A stretch of 64,000 nucleotides of DNA from Bacillus thuringiensis (lineage in GTDB: Bacteria > Bacillota > Bacilli > Bacillales > Bacillaceae_G): positions 3,966,501 to 4,030,500 of the forward strand of contig NZ_CP012099.1 in assembly GCF_001182785.1 (NCBI RefSeq). Direction: 5' to 3'. This document shows positions 11,935-20,389 of the stretch, piece by piece. Position 1 is the stretch's first letter. Each line of letters opens with the position of its first letter. The notes beneath the pieces were generated by a model, which made no database searches, had not been told where the DNA came from, and was given only the letters and a program-made list of their open reading frames with translations. The translations under genes and the position numbers were made by a program.

Positions 11935-11956
11935 TTATTTTAAAATCAAATAGTTC

Positions 11957-11993
11957 TTAAAAAAGAACAACTTATCATACGATAAGTTGTTCT
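11957..11993 (-). terminator. Terminator of the second TEGK protein gene
   Basis: A 13-bp perfect stem (AGAACAACTTATC / GATAAGTTGTTCT) with a 4-base loop is followed on the minus strand by a T-run. It begins at the stop codon of the minus-strand gene. Confidence 0.92.
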
Positions 11994-12348
11994 ACTTTCC
12001 ATGCTGTATCTTTCCAATTTCTAAAATAATTTCTTCATCTTTTTTTCCCTCTGTATCAATTCCAAGTTGCTTAGCGTGCTCAATTAATAAATCATGACGC
12101 TTCTCAAACCTAGCGGTATTCACTTCTTTCGTAACCTCTTCTTTTGTTTTCCCCTCAGTAGAAACTCCTAGTTTCTCTGCTGCTTTTTCCATTGATTTCT
12201 TCTCTTCTATTTCTTTTACTTTCTTCACTTCTGACTGTTGTATTTGCTTTTGTTTCAACTGCTCTGATTCAGCCGCAAAAGCTGTGTAAATTCCAGCACT
12301 TCCTCCAATAACTAATAAAGTGGTAAAAAGAATTATTTTTTTCTTCAC
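11992..12348 (-). CDS. Small exported protein with duplicated TEGK motif (B)
   Basis: A 118-residue protein with a signal peptide (positive start, hydrophobic FTTLLVIGGSAGIYTAFA, likely cleavage after AFA). A charged helical region follows, with two copies of the motif seen in the 5585-5905 protein: AAEKLGVSTEGKTKEEVTKEV and AKQLGIDTEGKKDEEIILEI. The shared pattern is A-x-x-[L/F]-G-[IVL]-x-TEGK-x3-E-[IVL]. Likely a secreted B. cereus-group family of unknown role. It has its own strong terminator. Confidence 0.78.
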   Translation of the reverse strand: MKKKIILFTTLLVIGGSAGIYTAFAAESEQLKQKQIQQSEVKKVKEIEEKKSMEKAAEKLGVSTEGKTKEEVTKEVNTARFEKRHDLLIEHAKQLGIDTEGKKDEEIILEIGKIQHGK

Positions 12349-12483
12349 TCTTTCCTCCCCCTTTCAAATTCATTATAACGTACATTTTTACAGCGTTAAA
12401 AACAATTCTCCTTTATTTCCCTAAAAAAATATTTAATATTTTTATTGACATGTAAGATGAAAATATGATAAAAATTTAACTAA

Positions 12484-12736
12484 CATCATATGAATCGGCG
12501 TTGATAGGATTTAGTAGTATTTCGATTTCTGATTTCAGAGAGCTGGTGGTCGGTGCGAACCAGTACAGAGCGAATTATGAATTACCCCCTGGAGCTTCTT
12601 TTACGAAACGTAAGGAGTAGTGAAAGACGGTTATAGACCGTTATGTCTAAAGAGTGGTGGAACGAAACTGTTTCACAATTTAGGGTGGTACCGCGAATTT
12701 TTCGTCCCTGCATATATTGCAGGGGCGTTTTTATTT
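12484..12736 (+). ncRNA. T-box riboswitch, probably tyrosine-specific
   Basis: A full T-box leader. Stem I carries AGAGAGCTGGTGGTCGGTGC and CTGGAGC; the T-box AGGGTGGTACCGCG is at 12682-12695, followed by the terminator CGTCCCTGC / GCAGGGGCG at 12703-12735. By spacing from the CTGGAGC block the specifier is best read as TAC (Tyr) at 12583-12585; TTA (Leu) one base earlier is the alternative. A TTGACA at 12445 could be the -35. It controls the NhaC-family transporter downstream, and Tyr T-boxes on this family (YheL-type) have been described. Confidence 0.93.
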
Positions 12737-12777
12737 TATTAACGCATATCATACGACCCTTTATTTTGTGATACATT

Positions 12778-12846
12778 CATTTCACAAGCTAGGGTGGTAC
12801 CGCGATTTCTTCGTCCCTGCATAATTATATGCAGGGGCGTTTTTTT
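12778..12846 (+). ncRNA. Second T-box antiterminator/terminator module
   Basis: A near copy of the 3' part of the preceding T-box: TTTCACAAGCT, then AGGGTGGTACCGCG at 12791-12804, then terminator CGTCCCTGC / GCAGGGGCG at 12812-12840 with a T-run. It has no Stem I of its own, so a single specifier domain is followed by two antiterminator/terminator switches. Confidence 0.88.
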
Positions 12847-12989
12847 ATCCAATCATTTCCGCATCATATTGAGATATGGACAATTACCGGTAATTTGTCA
12901 CAAAATTCTAAATTCTAGAAGGAAATAAACAATATTGGCGAATTTTATATAAAAAAGAGCTATTTTAGATTACTTAGGAGGGGAAAACA

Positions 12990-14363
12990 ATGGTTTCAAA
13001 AATTGAATCTGTTCTTTTAACAATTTTTATCTTTTTCTGCATTGGCTTTAGTGTTATCAAATTAGAAGTTTCACCACACATCCCAATTTTATTTGGTATC
13101 GTTCTTTTATTAGCATTTGGATTCTTGAAGAGAATCTCTTGGTCTACTATGGAGAAAGGGATGATCAGTAGTATTTCAGCTGGTATTCCATCTATATTTA
13201 TTTTCTTACTTGTAGGCGTATTAATTAGCGTTTGGATCGCAGCTGGAACTATTCCAACTTTAATGGTATACGGCTTCCAACTTGTATCTCCAAAAATTTT
13301 CGTTCCAACTGTTTTTGTTGTTTGTGCAATTGTTGGAACGAGTATCGGTAGTGCATTTACAACTGCTGCAACTGTAGGACTTGCCTTTATGGGAATGGGT
13401 ACTGCCCTTGGATACGATCCAGCTCTTATTGCTGGTGCAATTATTTCTGGTGCATTCTTCGGAGATAAAATGTCTCCTTTATCTGATACAACAAACTTAG
13501 CGCCTGCTGTAACAGGTGTAGATTTATTTGAACATATTCGTAACATGCTTTGGACAACAGTGCCAGCTTTCATTATTGCATTTATCGCATTTTTCATTTT
13601 AGGAAGCGGATCTGGTGGAAACGTTGATTTCTCAGCATTTATTAACACATTAGAAAAAAATACATCAATTTCTATCGTTACACTGATTCCTATTTTATTA
13701 CTGTTCCTATTCGCATTTAAAAAGGTACCCGCAGTTCCAACATTACTTGCAGGAATTGTGGTAGGAATTATTATTCTCTTTATTTTTAAACCTAGCACTT
13801 CTTTAGCTGATTTAATGAAAATTATGCAAGACGGTTACGTTTCTAAAACTGGTATCAAAGATATTGATAGCTTATTATCTCGCGGTGGCCTGCAAAGTAT
13901 GATGATGTCGATTGCCCTTATTTTCCTAGCTCTTTGTATGGGAGGATTATTACAAGGAATGGGTATTATAGCGCAGCTGATGAATATTATCTCTAGCTTC
14001 GTAAAAAATAGCACACGCTTAATTATTTCTACTGCTTCAACTGCAATTGGTGTAAACTTCTTACTTGGTGAACAGTACTTATCAATTGTTTTAACAGGAC
14101 AAGCATTTGCTAATAAATACGATGAAGTCGGTTTAGAACGTCGTAATTTATCACGAGTATTAGAAGATGCAGGTACAGTTATTAACCCGCTCGTACCATG
14201 GGGTGTAAGTGGCGTATTCTTAACAAACGTCCTTAGCGTTCCAACATTCGATTACCTTCCATACGCAATCTTCTGTTTAGCTTGTCCAGTCGTAACGATT
14301 ATCGTCGGCTTTACTGGATTTGGCCTGTCATGGAAGAAAGAAAAAGCAGTACCAGTTTCATAA
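12990..14363 (+). CDS. NhaC-family transporter, candidate tyrosine uptake system
   Basis: A 457-residue integral membrane protein with about 11 to 12 hydrophobic segments of the NhaC/ion-transporter type. Visible family stretches are FTTAATVGLAFMGMG, AIISGAFFGDKMSPLSDTTNLAPA and EDAGTVINPLVPWG. NhaC proteins are Na+/H+ or Na+/malate-lactate antiporters. Control by a Tyr-type T-box argues that this one carries tyrosine, as proposed for YheL-type proteins; that is inference from regulation. AGGAGGGG lies 6 bases before ATG. Monocistronic, followed by a strong terminator. Confidence 0.88.
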   Translation: MVSKIESVLLTIFIFFCIGFSVIKLEVSPHIPILFGIVLLLAFGFLKRISWSTMEKGMISSISAGIPSIFIFLLVGVLISVWIAAGTIPTLMVYGFQLVSPKIFVPTVFVVCAIVGTSIGSAFTTAATVGLAFMGMGTALGYDPALIAGAIISGAFFGDKMSPLSDTTNLAPAVTGVDLFEHIRNMLWTTVPAFIIAFIAFFILGSGSGGNVDFSAFINTLEKNTSISIVTLIPILLLFLFAFKKVPAVPTLLAGIVVGIIILFIFKPSTSLADLMKIMQDGYVSKTGIKDIDSLLSRGGLQSMMMSIALIFLALCMGGLLQGMGIIAQLMNIISSFVKNSTRLIISTASTAIGVNFLLGEQYLSIVLTGQAFANKYDEVGLERRNLSRVLEDAGTVINPLVPWGVSGVFLTNVLSVPTFDYLPYAIFCLACPVVTIIVGFTGFGLSWKKEKAVPVS

Positions 14364-14368
14364 TATAA

Positions 14369-14403
14369 CAAAAAGGATTACCAAATCGGTAATCCTTTTT
14401 ATA
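14369..14403. terminator. Bidirectional terminator
   Basis: A 12-bp stem (AAAAGGATTACC / GGTAATCCTTTT) between the NhaC-family gene and the convergent nucleotidase gene, with T-runs in both directions. Confidence 0.92.
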
Positions 14404-14411
14404 TTTCTCGA

Positions 14412-16775
14412 CTATCTATTCGCTTTCTTTCTTCTAAATAACAGAAGGAATCCCGCTCCAACAAACGCAAGACCAGCTCCAATTGTAGAAGCAATACTTG
14501 CACCTGTTTTTGGTAAATCACGTTCATCTTTTTCAGCTTCTTTATTTTCACTTACAGTTGTTGTTGTTTCTTTTGTATTTTGATCATCTGTTGTAGTTTG
14601 TCCAGATCCAGTATTGTTTCCATCTTGCTTTGGTTCATTACCATTATTACCTTCTTCTGTTGGTGGTGTTGGGTTTTCTCCATTACCTGTTGGCGGTGTC
14701 GTTGGATTTTCTCCACCACCTGTTGGCGGTGTCGTCGGATTTTCTCCATCACCTTTCGGCGGTGTCGTTGGATTTCCTTCACCAGTTTCTTTATCATCAT
14801 TCTTCTTCGTTATATCAATTGCATATTTAGCAAATTCATTTTCAGATGGTCCAACATATGAAATCTTTCCATCTGCCTTTATATACTTTTGTGCATTTGG
14901 TGAAGAATCAAATGTTGTATTTAATTTATCTGCAACAATCGGTTTAAACGTCCAATTTTTATCTGCTTCCGGATTAATAACTGGTGTTTCTTGCATATAC
15001 TTCACAATAATTTGACGTGTTTCATCTTGTGATTGGTATACAACTTCCCCTTTACTTACACCCGGGAACGTCTGGCTACTTCCACGATAGTTATTTGTAG
15101 CGACGATGAACTCTTGCTCGTCAGCTACTGGCTTACCTTCATATGTCATATTTATAATACGATTCGTATTTGCATTTACAACTTTTCCATCTTTATCGTA
15201 TTTCGCCGGTTGTGTTACATCAATTTCGTATTTTAAGCCATCTAAAATATCAAAGTTATATGTAGGATAGCCTATATTTACTAATGGCTGTTCTTCTGTT
15301 TTCTTTGGATCAATTTGATTAAACTGACCTGCAGACATTTCAAGCCATTCTTTCACTTGTGCCCCATTTACTTTTACAGCATATAACGTATTTGGATACA
15401 CGTATAAATCTGCAACGTTTTTAATCGCTAACGTTCCAGCTGGAATATCAGTATAATATGTTGCACCGTTTCGGCCACCTGCTTTAAATGGTGCACCTGC
15501 AGATAAAACTGGAATTCCTTTATATTTGCTATACTGTCCATTTTCAGCAAATAACTTTTCTACATACCACTTTTGTGCATTTGTCACAAGTTGTACAGAA
15601 GGATCATCTTGTACTAATGAAAAATAACTATTAATTGGTGCTTTCGTTTCACCTACAGCTGTATTTACATAGTCGATTGTCGCTTGATGATCGTCTTTAA
15701 TTTCATTAACTAAATTTTGATCAGATTCTACTAATGGTTTTCCTTTACTATCAGCAATCGGACGAAGTTGCGGCTTCGATTGCTCTTTTTGTACTTCCCA
15801 TGTTCCGTTTACCTTTTTCAATTGCATATCAATAATACCTAAGTTACTACCAAAAACACCAGGCATTACAACTGGAACACCATTAAATACATCCTTCACT
15901 TCAGTATGTGAATGTCCCATTAATACTGCATCTACGCCAGGAACTTGCGTTGCTAAATGATATGATGCATTTTCCATTTTATTCGCTTCTTTATATTCGC
16001 TCTTATCGACGCCTGAATGAGCCAATGCAACGATAATATCTGCACCCTCATCTTGCATTTTTTTCACCATTATTTTTGCTGTTGCGACGATGTCTTTCGC
16101 TTTTACTTTTCCTTCTAAGTTCGCTTTATCCCAGTTCATGATTTGTGGTGGAACAAATCCCATTACACCAATTTTCACTATTTGTTTTTGACCTGCTTCA
16201 TCCACTACTTCTTTCTTTAAAATATGATATGGTTTAAAATAATTTTCATCGTTCTCTTCCTTATCATCATGGTCAACTTTATATACATTCGAGTTAATAA
16301 CCGGGAAATCCGTTTTTTCAATCACCTTGTTTAAATAATCTAAACCGTAGTTAAATTCATGATTCCCAAGAGAGATGACGTCATACTTCATTAAATTCAT
16401 TACACGATATAATGGATGTGTATAACTAGGATCCACAAGATTTTTCGGATCATTTATTTTATTCGCTACGTAATCCCCAAGCGGTGTCCCTTGTAATGCA
16501 TCCCCATCATCAAATAGGACAGAGTTTTTCACTTCTTCACGTGCTTTATTAACGAGTGTTGCCGTTTGTACAAGACCTACTTTATTATCTGTTTTCGTTT
16601 GATAATAATCGTAATTCATTAAGTTAACGTGAATATCTGATGTTTCTAGAATTCGTAAGTTAACTGTACTCTCCCCAGTGTTATCATCTGCATGAGCTGT
16701 TGCTGGCATTACTTGCGGTGCCATTACACCAATCGCAAGAGTTGCTCCAGCTAGCATTTTTTTTGACTTTTTCAC
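14412..16775 (-). CDS. LPXTG-anchored 5'-nucleotidase / cyclic-nucleotide phosphodiesterase
   Basis: A 787-residue surface protein. A signal peptide (about 1-29, ending ATAHA) is followed by a metallophosphatase domain with LETSDIHVNL, GDALQGTPLGDY, GNHEFNYG and the histidine motif MGHSHTE (about 40-330). The C-terminal nucleotidase domain spans about 370-640. Then comes a Pro/Thr/Gly/Asn repeat region of roughly 11-residue units (GENPTTPPTGG) and a sortase signal LPKTG with a hydrophobic segment and RRKK tail. It should hydrolyse extracellular nucleotides or 2',3'-cyclic nucleotides for phosphate and nucleoside salvage. GGGGGA precedes the ATG. Monocistronic. Confidence 0.95.
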   Translation of the reverse strand: MKKSKKMLAGATLAIGVMAPQVMPATAHADDNTGESTVNLRILETSDIHVNLMNYDYYQTKTDNKVGLVQTATLVNKAREEVKNSVLFDDGDALQGTPLGDYVANKINDPKNLVDPSYTHPLYRVMNLMKYDVISLGNHEFNYGLDYLNKVIEKTDFPVINSNVYKVDHDDKEENDENYFKPYHILKKEVVDEAGQKQIVKIGVMGFVPPQIMNWDKANLEGKVKAKDIVATAKIMVKKMQDEGADIIVALAHSGVDKSEYKEANKMENASYHLATQVPGVDAVLMGHSHTEVKDVFNGVPVVMPGVFGSNLGIIDMQLKKVNGTWEVQKEQSKPQLRPIADSKGKPLVESDQNLVNEIKDDHQATIDYVNTAVGETKAPINSYFSLVQDDPSVQLVTNAQKWYVEKLFAENGQYSKYKGIPVLSAGAPFKAGGRNGATYYTDIPAGTLAIKNVADLYVYPNTLYAVKVNGAQVKEWLEMSAGQFNQIDPKKTEEQPLVNIGYPTYNFDILDGLKYEIDVTQPAKYDKDGKVVNANTNRIINMTYEGKPVADEQEFIVATNNYRGSSQTFPGVSKGEVVYQSQDETRQIIVKYMQETPVINPEADKNWTFKPIVADKLNTTFDSSPNAQKYIKADGKISYVGPSENEFAKYAIDITKKNDDKETGEGNPTTPPKGDGENPTTPPTGGGENPTTPPTGNGENPTPPTEEGNNGNEPKQDGNNTGSGQTTTDDQNTKETTTTVSENKEAEKDERDLPKTGASIASTIGAGLAFVGAGFLLLFRRKKANR
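14655..14785 (-). repeat. In-frame 33-bp tandem repeat in the nucleotidase stalk
   Basis: Four units of about 33 bp (one is 30 bp) encode the PTTPP-type wall-spanning stalk. The two central units differ at only a few positions, so copy number may vary between strains without breaking the frame. Confidence 0.85.
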
Positions 16776-16879
16776 AAAAAATCCCCCTTATACAATTACC
16801 AGAAATAATGAAATGAATCCCTATCTGTCTCTAACCACATACCTTTTTTCTTCTATTAGAGACACAATTTTCATTTCAC

Positions 16880-16976
16880 CCTGCGCTAACGAGTAGTCCC
16901 CTTAAACGCTCGATTGATGAAGACTAACAATTAATAGGAAATAAAGCTCCCACTAATTAAAATTTCACCTTATCTG
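16880..16976 (+). repeat. Structured intergenic repeat, copy 2 (degenerate)
   Basis: Between the divergent nucleotidase and esterase genes. It matches the 3' half of the repeat at 1150-1230 in order: CCCCTTAAACGCTCGATTG against CCCCTAAAAGCCCGATTG, then ACTAACAATTAATAGG, then CCCACTAATTAAAATTTCAC. The G/C-rich hairpin has decayed. The rest of the 16776-17140 gap is AT-rich with no other gene seen. Confidence 0.6.
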
Positions 16977-17140
16977 ACATTATCATATATAAAGTTCTTT
17001 CCTATCGTCAATATTTTTTGACAAACTTCAACAAATTTTCTGTAAAGTTATTATAAACTTTTCATAAACATATAATATGCCCTTACATTGCTAATACTGC
17101 TGAATATGATACAATTACCAATTACAAGGAGGATGAATTT

Positions 17141-17920
17141 ATGAAAAAAGTCATCTTAACAATTGTTTGTCTCCTCCTTCTGATCATTTCTTATTCTTAT
17201 TTTGAAAAGAACGACGAGACAAAACAAAATGAATCTGAAGAAAAAACAGAAAAAACATCTGCCCCAAATTGGATTGATAAGCAAACAAACGAATCTTTTT
17301 ATCATCTTGTATTAGGTGATTCACTCGCTAAAGGATATGGATCGACACAAGGTGGATTTGCTGAATTAGCTTCTAAGCAAATAGAAGCACAAATTCATAA
17401 ACCAATTACAGTAGAAAACCTTGGGGTAAACGGTCTTACAACAGATCGTCTCGCTAAAAAAGTTCAATCAGAAGATGTAAAGGAAAAAATTAGAGCAGCA
17501 AATATAATTACAATTAATATTGGAGGAAATAATTTATTTCGTTTAAATCGTGATGTTGGTGTTATAGATGGTATAAAAATGTTAAATAAAGAAAAAGCTC
17601 ATTTTGAAGCGGATGTAAAAAATATTGTAAAGACAGTCCGAGATCAAAATCCGGATGCTTTACTCATTCTTTCTGAACTCTATAACCCGTTACAACTCGA
17701 TGACTCCATCGCAAGTTATGCAGATATGTTTTTAGACGGCTGGAATGAATCCGTTTATTCCATTGCAAAAGTGAATCAACCATCTATCGTTTTGCCAATT
17801 CGTAAATTAATATCGAATGATAAAAAAGAATTGCTCTTTGACCAAGTACACCCAAATGATAAAGGCTATACGATTATTGCCGATTCATTTACAAAAAAAG
17901 TGTTGGCCTACAAATATTAA
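17141..17920 (+). CDS. SGNH/GDSL-family esterase, membrane-anchored or secreted
   Basis: A 259-residue protein with an N-terminal hydrophobic segment (about 4-20), probably an uncleaved anchor or signal, then a charged linker and an SGNH hydrolase domain. Block I is VLGDSLAKGYGS with catalytic Ser near residue 67, block II has the Gly in VNGLTTDRL, block III is INIGGNNLF, and block V is DQVHPNDKGY with the catalytic Asp/His. Substrates in this family are lipids or acylated surface sugars; not identifiable here. AAGGAGGATGA precedes ATG. Followed by a MarR gene with its own ribosome site. Confidence 0.9.
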   Translation: MKKVILTIVCLLLLIISYSYFEKNDETKQNESEEKTEKTSAPNWIDKQTNESFYHLVLGDSLAKGYGSTQGGFAELASKQIEAQIHKPITVENLGVNGLTTDRLAKKVQSEDVKEKIRAANIITINIGGNNLFRLNRDVGVIDGIKMLNKEKAHFEADVKNIVKTVRDQNPDALLILSELYNPLQLDDSIASYADMFLDGWNESVYSIAKVNQPSIVLPIRKLISNDKKELLFDQVHPNDKGYTIIADSFTKKVLAYKY

Positions 17921-17992
17921 AATTCCCATGAAACAATTCTATTTTTATAACATGTCTTTTTTGTTACAATGATAGTGGAAGGGGGCCTTTAT

Positions 17993-18439
17993 ATGGAATC
18001 ACGCGAGTGGGAACGTATTGTTGATCATCTTCTTTCGCTAGTGCCTCTTTTTTATCGCAAATTTATGCTTCCTGGAGAATTTTCTTCTCAAAGACATATG
18101 CCGCCATCACATACACAAGTATTACTGCTTTTGCATGAAAACGGCACATTAGCAGTTTCCGAAATCGGCAAGCGGCTAGCGATTTCACGGCCTAACATGA
18201 CACCTCTATTAAACAAACTTATTCAAGAAGAACTAATAGAGCGTCATTATAGCGAAAAAGATCGACGGGTCATTTTAATTTCTCTAACAGCTGAAGGGAA
18301 ATTATTAGTAAATCAGTATCAGCAATTCATTTTAGACAAACTAAAAGAAAATTTCCAAACATTATCTGAGGAAGAGCGCGAAAAGCTCATTCATTCTCTT
18401 CAAACCATTCAAAATTTAATTTTGAAAACAAACGTATAA
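17993..18439 (+). CDS. MarR-family transcriptional regulator
   Basis: A 148-residue winged-helix regulator. The central part holds HTQVLLLLHENGTLAVSEIG, the recognition helix ISRPNMTPLLNKL and the wing YSEKDRRVILISLT, all classic MarR; the C-terminal helix is the dimer arm. ATG 17993 is chosen because GGAAGGGGG lies 8 bases upstream; an upstream ATG at 17969 has no such site. It follows the esterase by 72 bases and its targets cannot be read from the sequence. Confidence 0.9.
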   Translation: MESREWERIVDHLLSLVPLFYRKFMLPGEFSSQRHMPPSHTQVLLLLHENGTLAVSEIGKRLAISRPNMTPLLNKLIQEELIERHYSEKDRRVILISLTAEGKLLVNQYQQFILDKLKENFQTLSEEEREKLIHSLQTIQNLILKTNV

Positions 18440-18466
18440 AGCTGCTTCTAAATAGAAGCAGCTTTA
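18438..18466. terminator. Terminator between MarR and convergent small gene
   Basis: AAAGCTGCTTCT AAAT AGAAGCAGCTTT is a perfect 12-bp stem. The T-run is short, so efficiency is uncertain, but it lies exactly between convergent genes. Confidence 0.7.
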
Positions 18467-18670
18467 TGATTCGTAATAATTACCATAGTACACATTGGAA
18501 TATGGCCATGTTGTTAAATATGGTTTTTTTTCCTGTGTAGGCTGTTGTTGTGGTAATTGTGGTATTTGCTGTAATTGTTGTTGCCGATATAATTCGTATT
18601 GTCTACTCGTATCATAAACCGGATAATAATTTACATATGGATATACTTGAGGTACGTAATAATAATACAT
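18464..18670 (-). CDS. Tyr- and Gln-rich small protein, unknown
   Basis: A 68-residue low-complexity protein: an N-terminal tyrosine/proline-rich stretch starting MYYYYVPQVYPYVNYYPVY, a Gln-rich middle (QQQLQQIPQLPQQQPTQ), and a Tyr/Asn tail. No signal peptide or membrane segment. ATG 18670 is used because AGGAGGAGAGG lies just upstream; a longer reading would begin before that ribosome site. The composition recalls spore-coat proteins, but nothing else supports this. It sits 57 bases downstream of the DUF2062 gene on the same strand, possibly co-transcribed. Confidence 0.7.
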   Translation of the reverse strand: MYYYYVPQVYPYVNYYPVYDTSRQYELYRQQQLQQIPQLPQQQPTQEKKPYLTTWPYSNVYYGNYYES

Positions 18671-18727
18671 TATCCTCTCCTCCTTTTTCTTAAACATATT
18701 CAAAGGAGAAAATGAATGTGACATTGT

Positions 18728-19288
18728 TTATAATTGTACAAGTGGTTCTCTCACTCGTTTCTTCCTTTTCTTCAAGCGTAACTTACGGTTCTTTTCGTAT
18801 AAATAATGCACAACGAAATATGAAATGAGACCAAACACAACTCCTAAAATCGTCATTCCAATTAATACATACACTTCACTTTGTAATAAGCTCTTTAATA
18901 TCGTAAAAATGTGACTTGAAAACAAGTCCGCTATCGTAAATGGTTCATGATGAATTTTCTGTACATGAAATGGATAAATCATTTTTCCTAGCGCATACGC
19001 AAGCGGAAATAAAAATACTGGGAGAAACGATATTTTCCCAATAATATTGCCAATAACTGCCGCAGGAAAAGATCCCTTTGCTAACCTGACGATTGGATAA
19101 AATATTACATATACGAGCGATGCCGTATAAATGACTAACATTTCTAAGCCGAATCCTATAGCAAACCCTAACGATACTTTCTTTGCGCCTTCTGGCGATC
19201 GAAGCAACTTATAATATTGAAACTTTAATATTCTCCATATCCGCTGAAAAAACGAATATGTTTTCTTAGTTGTTTTCACCCTCATCAT
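18728..19288 (-). CDS. DUF2062 membrane protein
   Basis: A 186-residue membrane protein of the DUF2062 type. Features are a basic N-terminus, the glycine-rich SLGFAIGFGLEMLVIY segment near residue 42, IVRLAKGSFPAAVIGN and a hydrophobic hairpin, a further membrane segment near 140-165, and a highly basic tail (KLRLKKRKKRVR). Three to four membrane segments are expected. The family is often near glycosyltransferases in other bacteria, but none is here. Function unknown. The start is M1 or M2; ribosome site AAAGAGA is weak. Confidence 0.82.
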   Translation of the reverse strand: MMRVKTTKKTYSFFQRIWRILKFQYYKLLRSPEGAKKVSLGFAIGFGLEMLVIYTASLVYVIFYPIVRLAKGSFPAAVIGNIIGKISFLPVFLFPLAYALGKMIYPFHVQKIHHEPFTIADLFSSHIFTILKSLLQSEVYVLIGMTILGVVFGLISYFVVHYLYEKNRKLRLKKRKKRVREPLVQL

Positions 19289-19410
19289 CTCTTTAACTAT
19301 ATTTTTATATGTAGTATGTCCTTACACACTCTGAAAAACAAATTTAGTTTTCTCTTTTATTATAAATGATATCGAAATGGTTAACCAAATATACATCCGA
19401 CATTTTAATA

Positions 19411-19437
19411 TAAAAAAACCTCCCTTTTAGGAAGGCT
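19411..19437 (-). terminator. Terminator of the arginine operon
   Basis: On the minus strand CCTTCC and GGGAGG pair around TAAAA, followed by seven T residues. The argF stop codon is in the loop. Confidence 0.82.
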
Positions 19438-20377
19438 CTTCTACATTTCTAAATAAACTCACTAATAATGCTTTTTGAGCATGCAATCGATTACCAGCTT
19501 GCTCAAAGACGATAGACTGTGGTCCATCTATAATTTCTCCTGTTACTTCTTCTTCACGATGGGCAGGTAAACAGTGTAAGAAACGATATGTTTGCTTCGC
19601 ATGCTTAACAAGTTCTTTATTAATTTGGTAAGGTTGAAATAAAGAATATTTCGCTTCTTCTCCCTCTTGCCCCATGCTCATCCAAACGTCAGTATAAATG
19701 AAATCTGCTTCATTCACCGCTAATTCAGGATCATGCAAAACTTCAATTTCAGCTCCTGTTTCCTTGGCAATCGCTAACGCTTTTTTTACAATCTCTTCAT
19801 TCGGTTCATATCCTACAGGCGTTGCAACAGTCATATGCATTCCGACTTTTGCACTCGCTAGCAACAATGAATGACATACATTATTTCCGTCACCTACGTA
19901 AGCCAATTTTATTCCTTTAAATGTATTTATTTCTTCATATATCGTCATGAGGTCTGCCAATGCTTGACAAGGATGATGATCATCCGTTAAACCGTTAATA
20001 ACAGGAATACTCGATTCTTTTGCAAGCTCTTCTACATCCGCGTGTGAGAATGTACGTATCATGATCCCGTCAATATACTGCGATAATACTTTCGCAGTAT
20101 CTGAAACGGTTTCTCCTCTTCCCATTTGCATCTCTTTCCCACTTAAAAACATACCATGTCCCCCGAGTTGTACCATTCCCGCTTCAAAAGATACACGAGT
20201 ACGAGTTGAATGCTTATCAAAAATAAGCCCTAATATTTTGCCTTGTAATAAAGGCTCTTGCTTATTCTTTTTTAAATATATAGCGAACTCAATTAAAGAA
20301 ATAATTTCTTCTTTCGTTAATTCTTCTAGTGTTAAAAGATCTTTCGTATTTAATTTCGGTACTTGTACAGTTGACAT
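19427..20377 (-). CDS. argF: Ornithine carbamoyltransferase
   Basis: A 316-residue enzyme converting ornithine and carbamoyl phosphate to citrulline. The carbamoyl-phosphate loop [12 protein letters not shown] is near residue 57, followed by [12 protein letters not shown] and the ornithine-side [10 protein letters not shown] near residue 268. Length is typical of anabolic OTC. Last gene of argC-J-B-D-F, 12 bases after argD. It is the anabolic enzyme by operon context; catabolic arcB would sit with arcA/arcC. Confidence 0.97.
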   Translation of the reverse strand: MSTVQVPKLNTKDLLTLEELTKEEIISLIEFAIYLKKNKQEPLLQGKILGLIFDKHSTRTRVSFEAGMVQLGGHGMFLSGKEMQMGRGETVSDTAKVLSQYIDGIMIRTFSHADVEELAKESSIPVINGLTDDHHPCQALADLMTIYEEINTFKGIKLAYVGDGNNVCHSLLLASAKVGMHMTVATPVGYEPNEEIVKKALAIAKETGAEIEVLHDPELAVNEADFIYTDVWMSMGQEGEEAKYSLFQPYQINKELVKHAKQTYRFLHCLPAHREEEVTGEIIDGPQSIVFEQAGNRLHAQKALLVSLFRNVEEPS

Positions 20378-20389
20378 GAAACTTCCCCC

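Noticed and set aside
12582..12776. 64-codon minus-strand frame in the T-box region
   Set aside because: It covers the T-box and terminators on the opposite strand and has no ribosome site.
12974..13798. 274-codon minus-strand frame opposite the NhaC-family gene
   Set aside because: Antisense shadow of a real membrane-protein gene; composition is low-complexity and no ribosome site or family match is seen.
14552..14861. Several open frames across the nucleotidase stalk
   Set aside because: They are alternative readings of the tandem repeat, with repetitive His/Gln/Arg or Phe/Trp composition.
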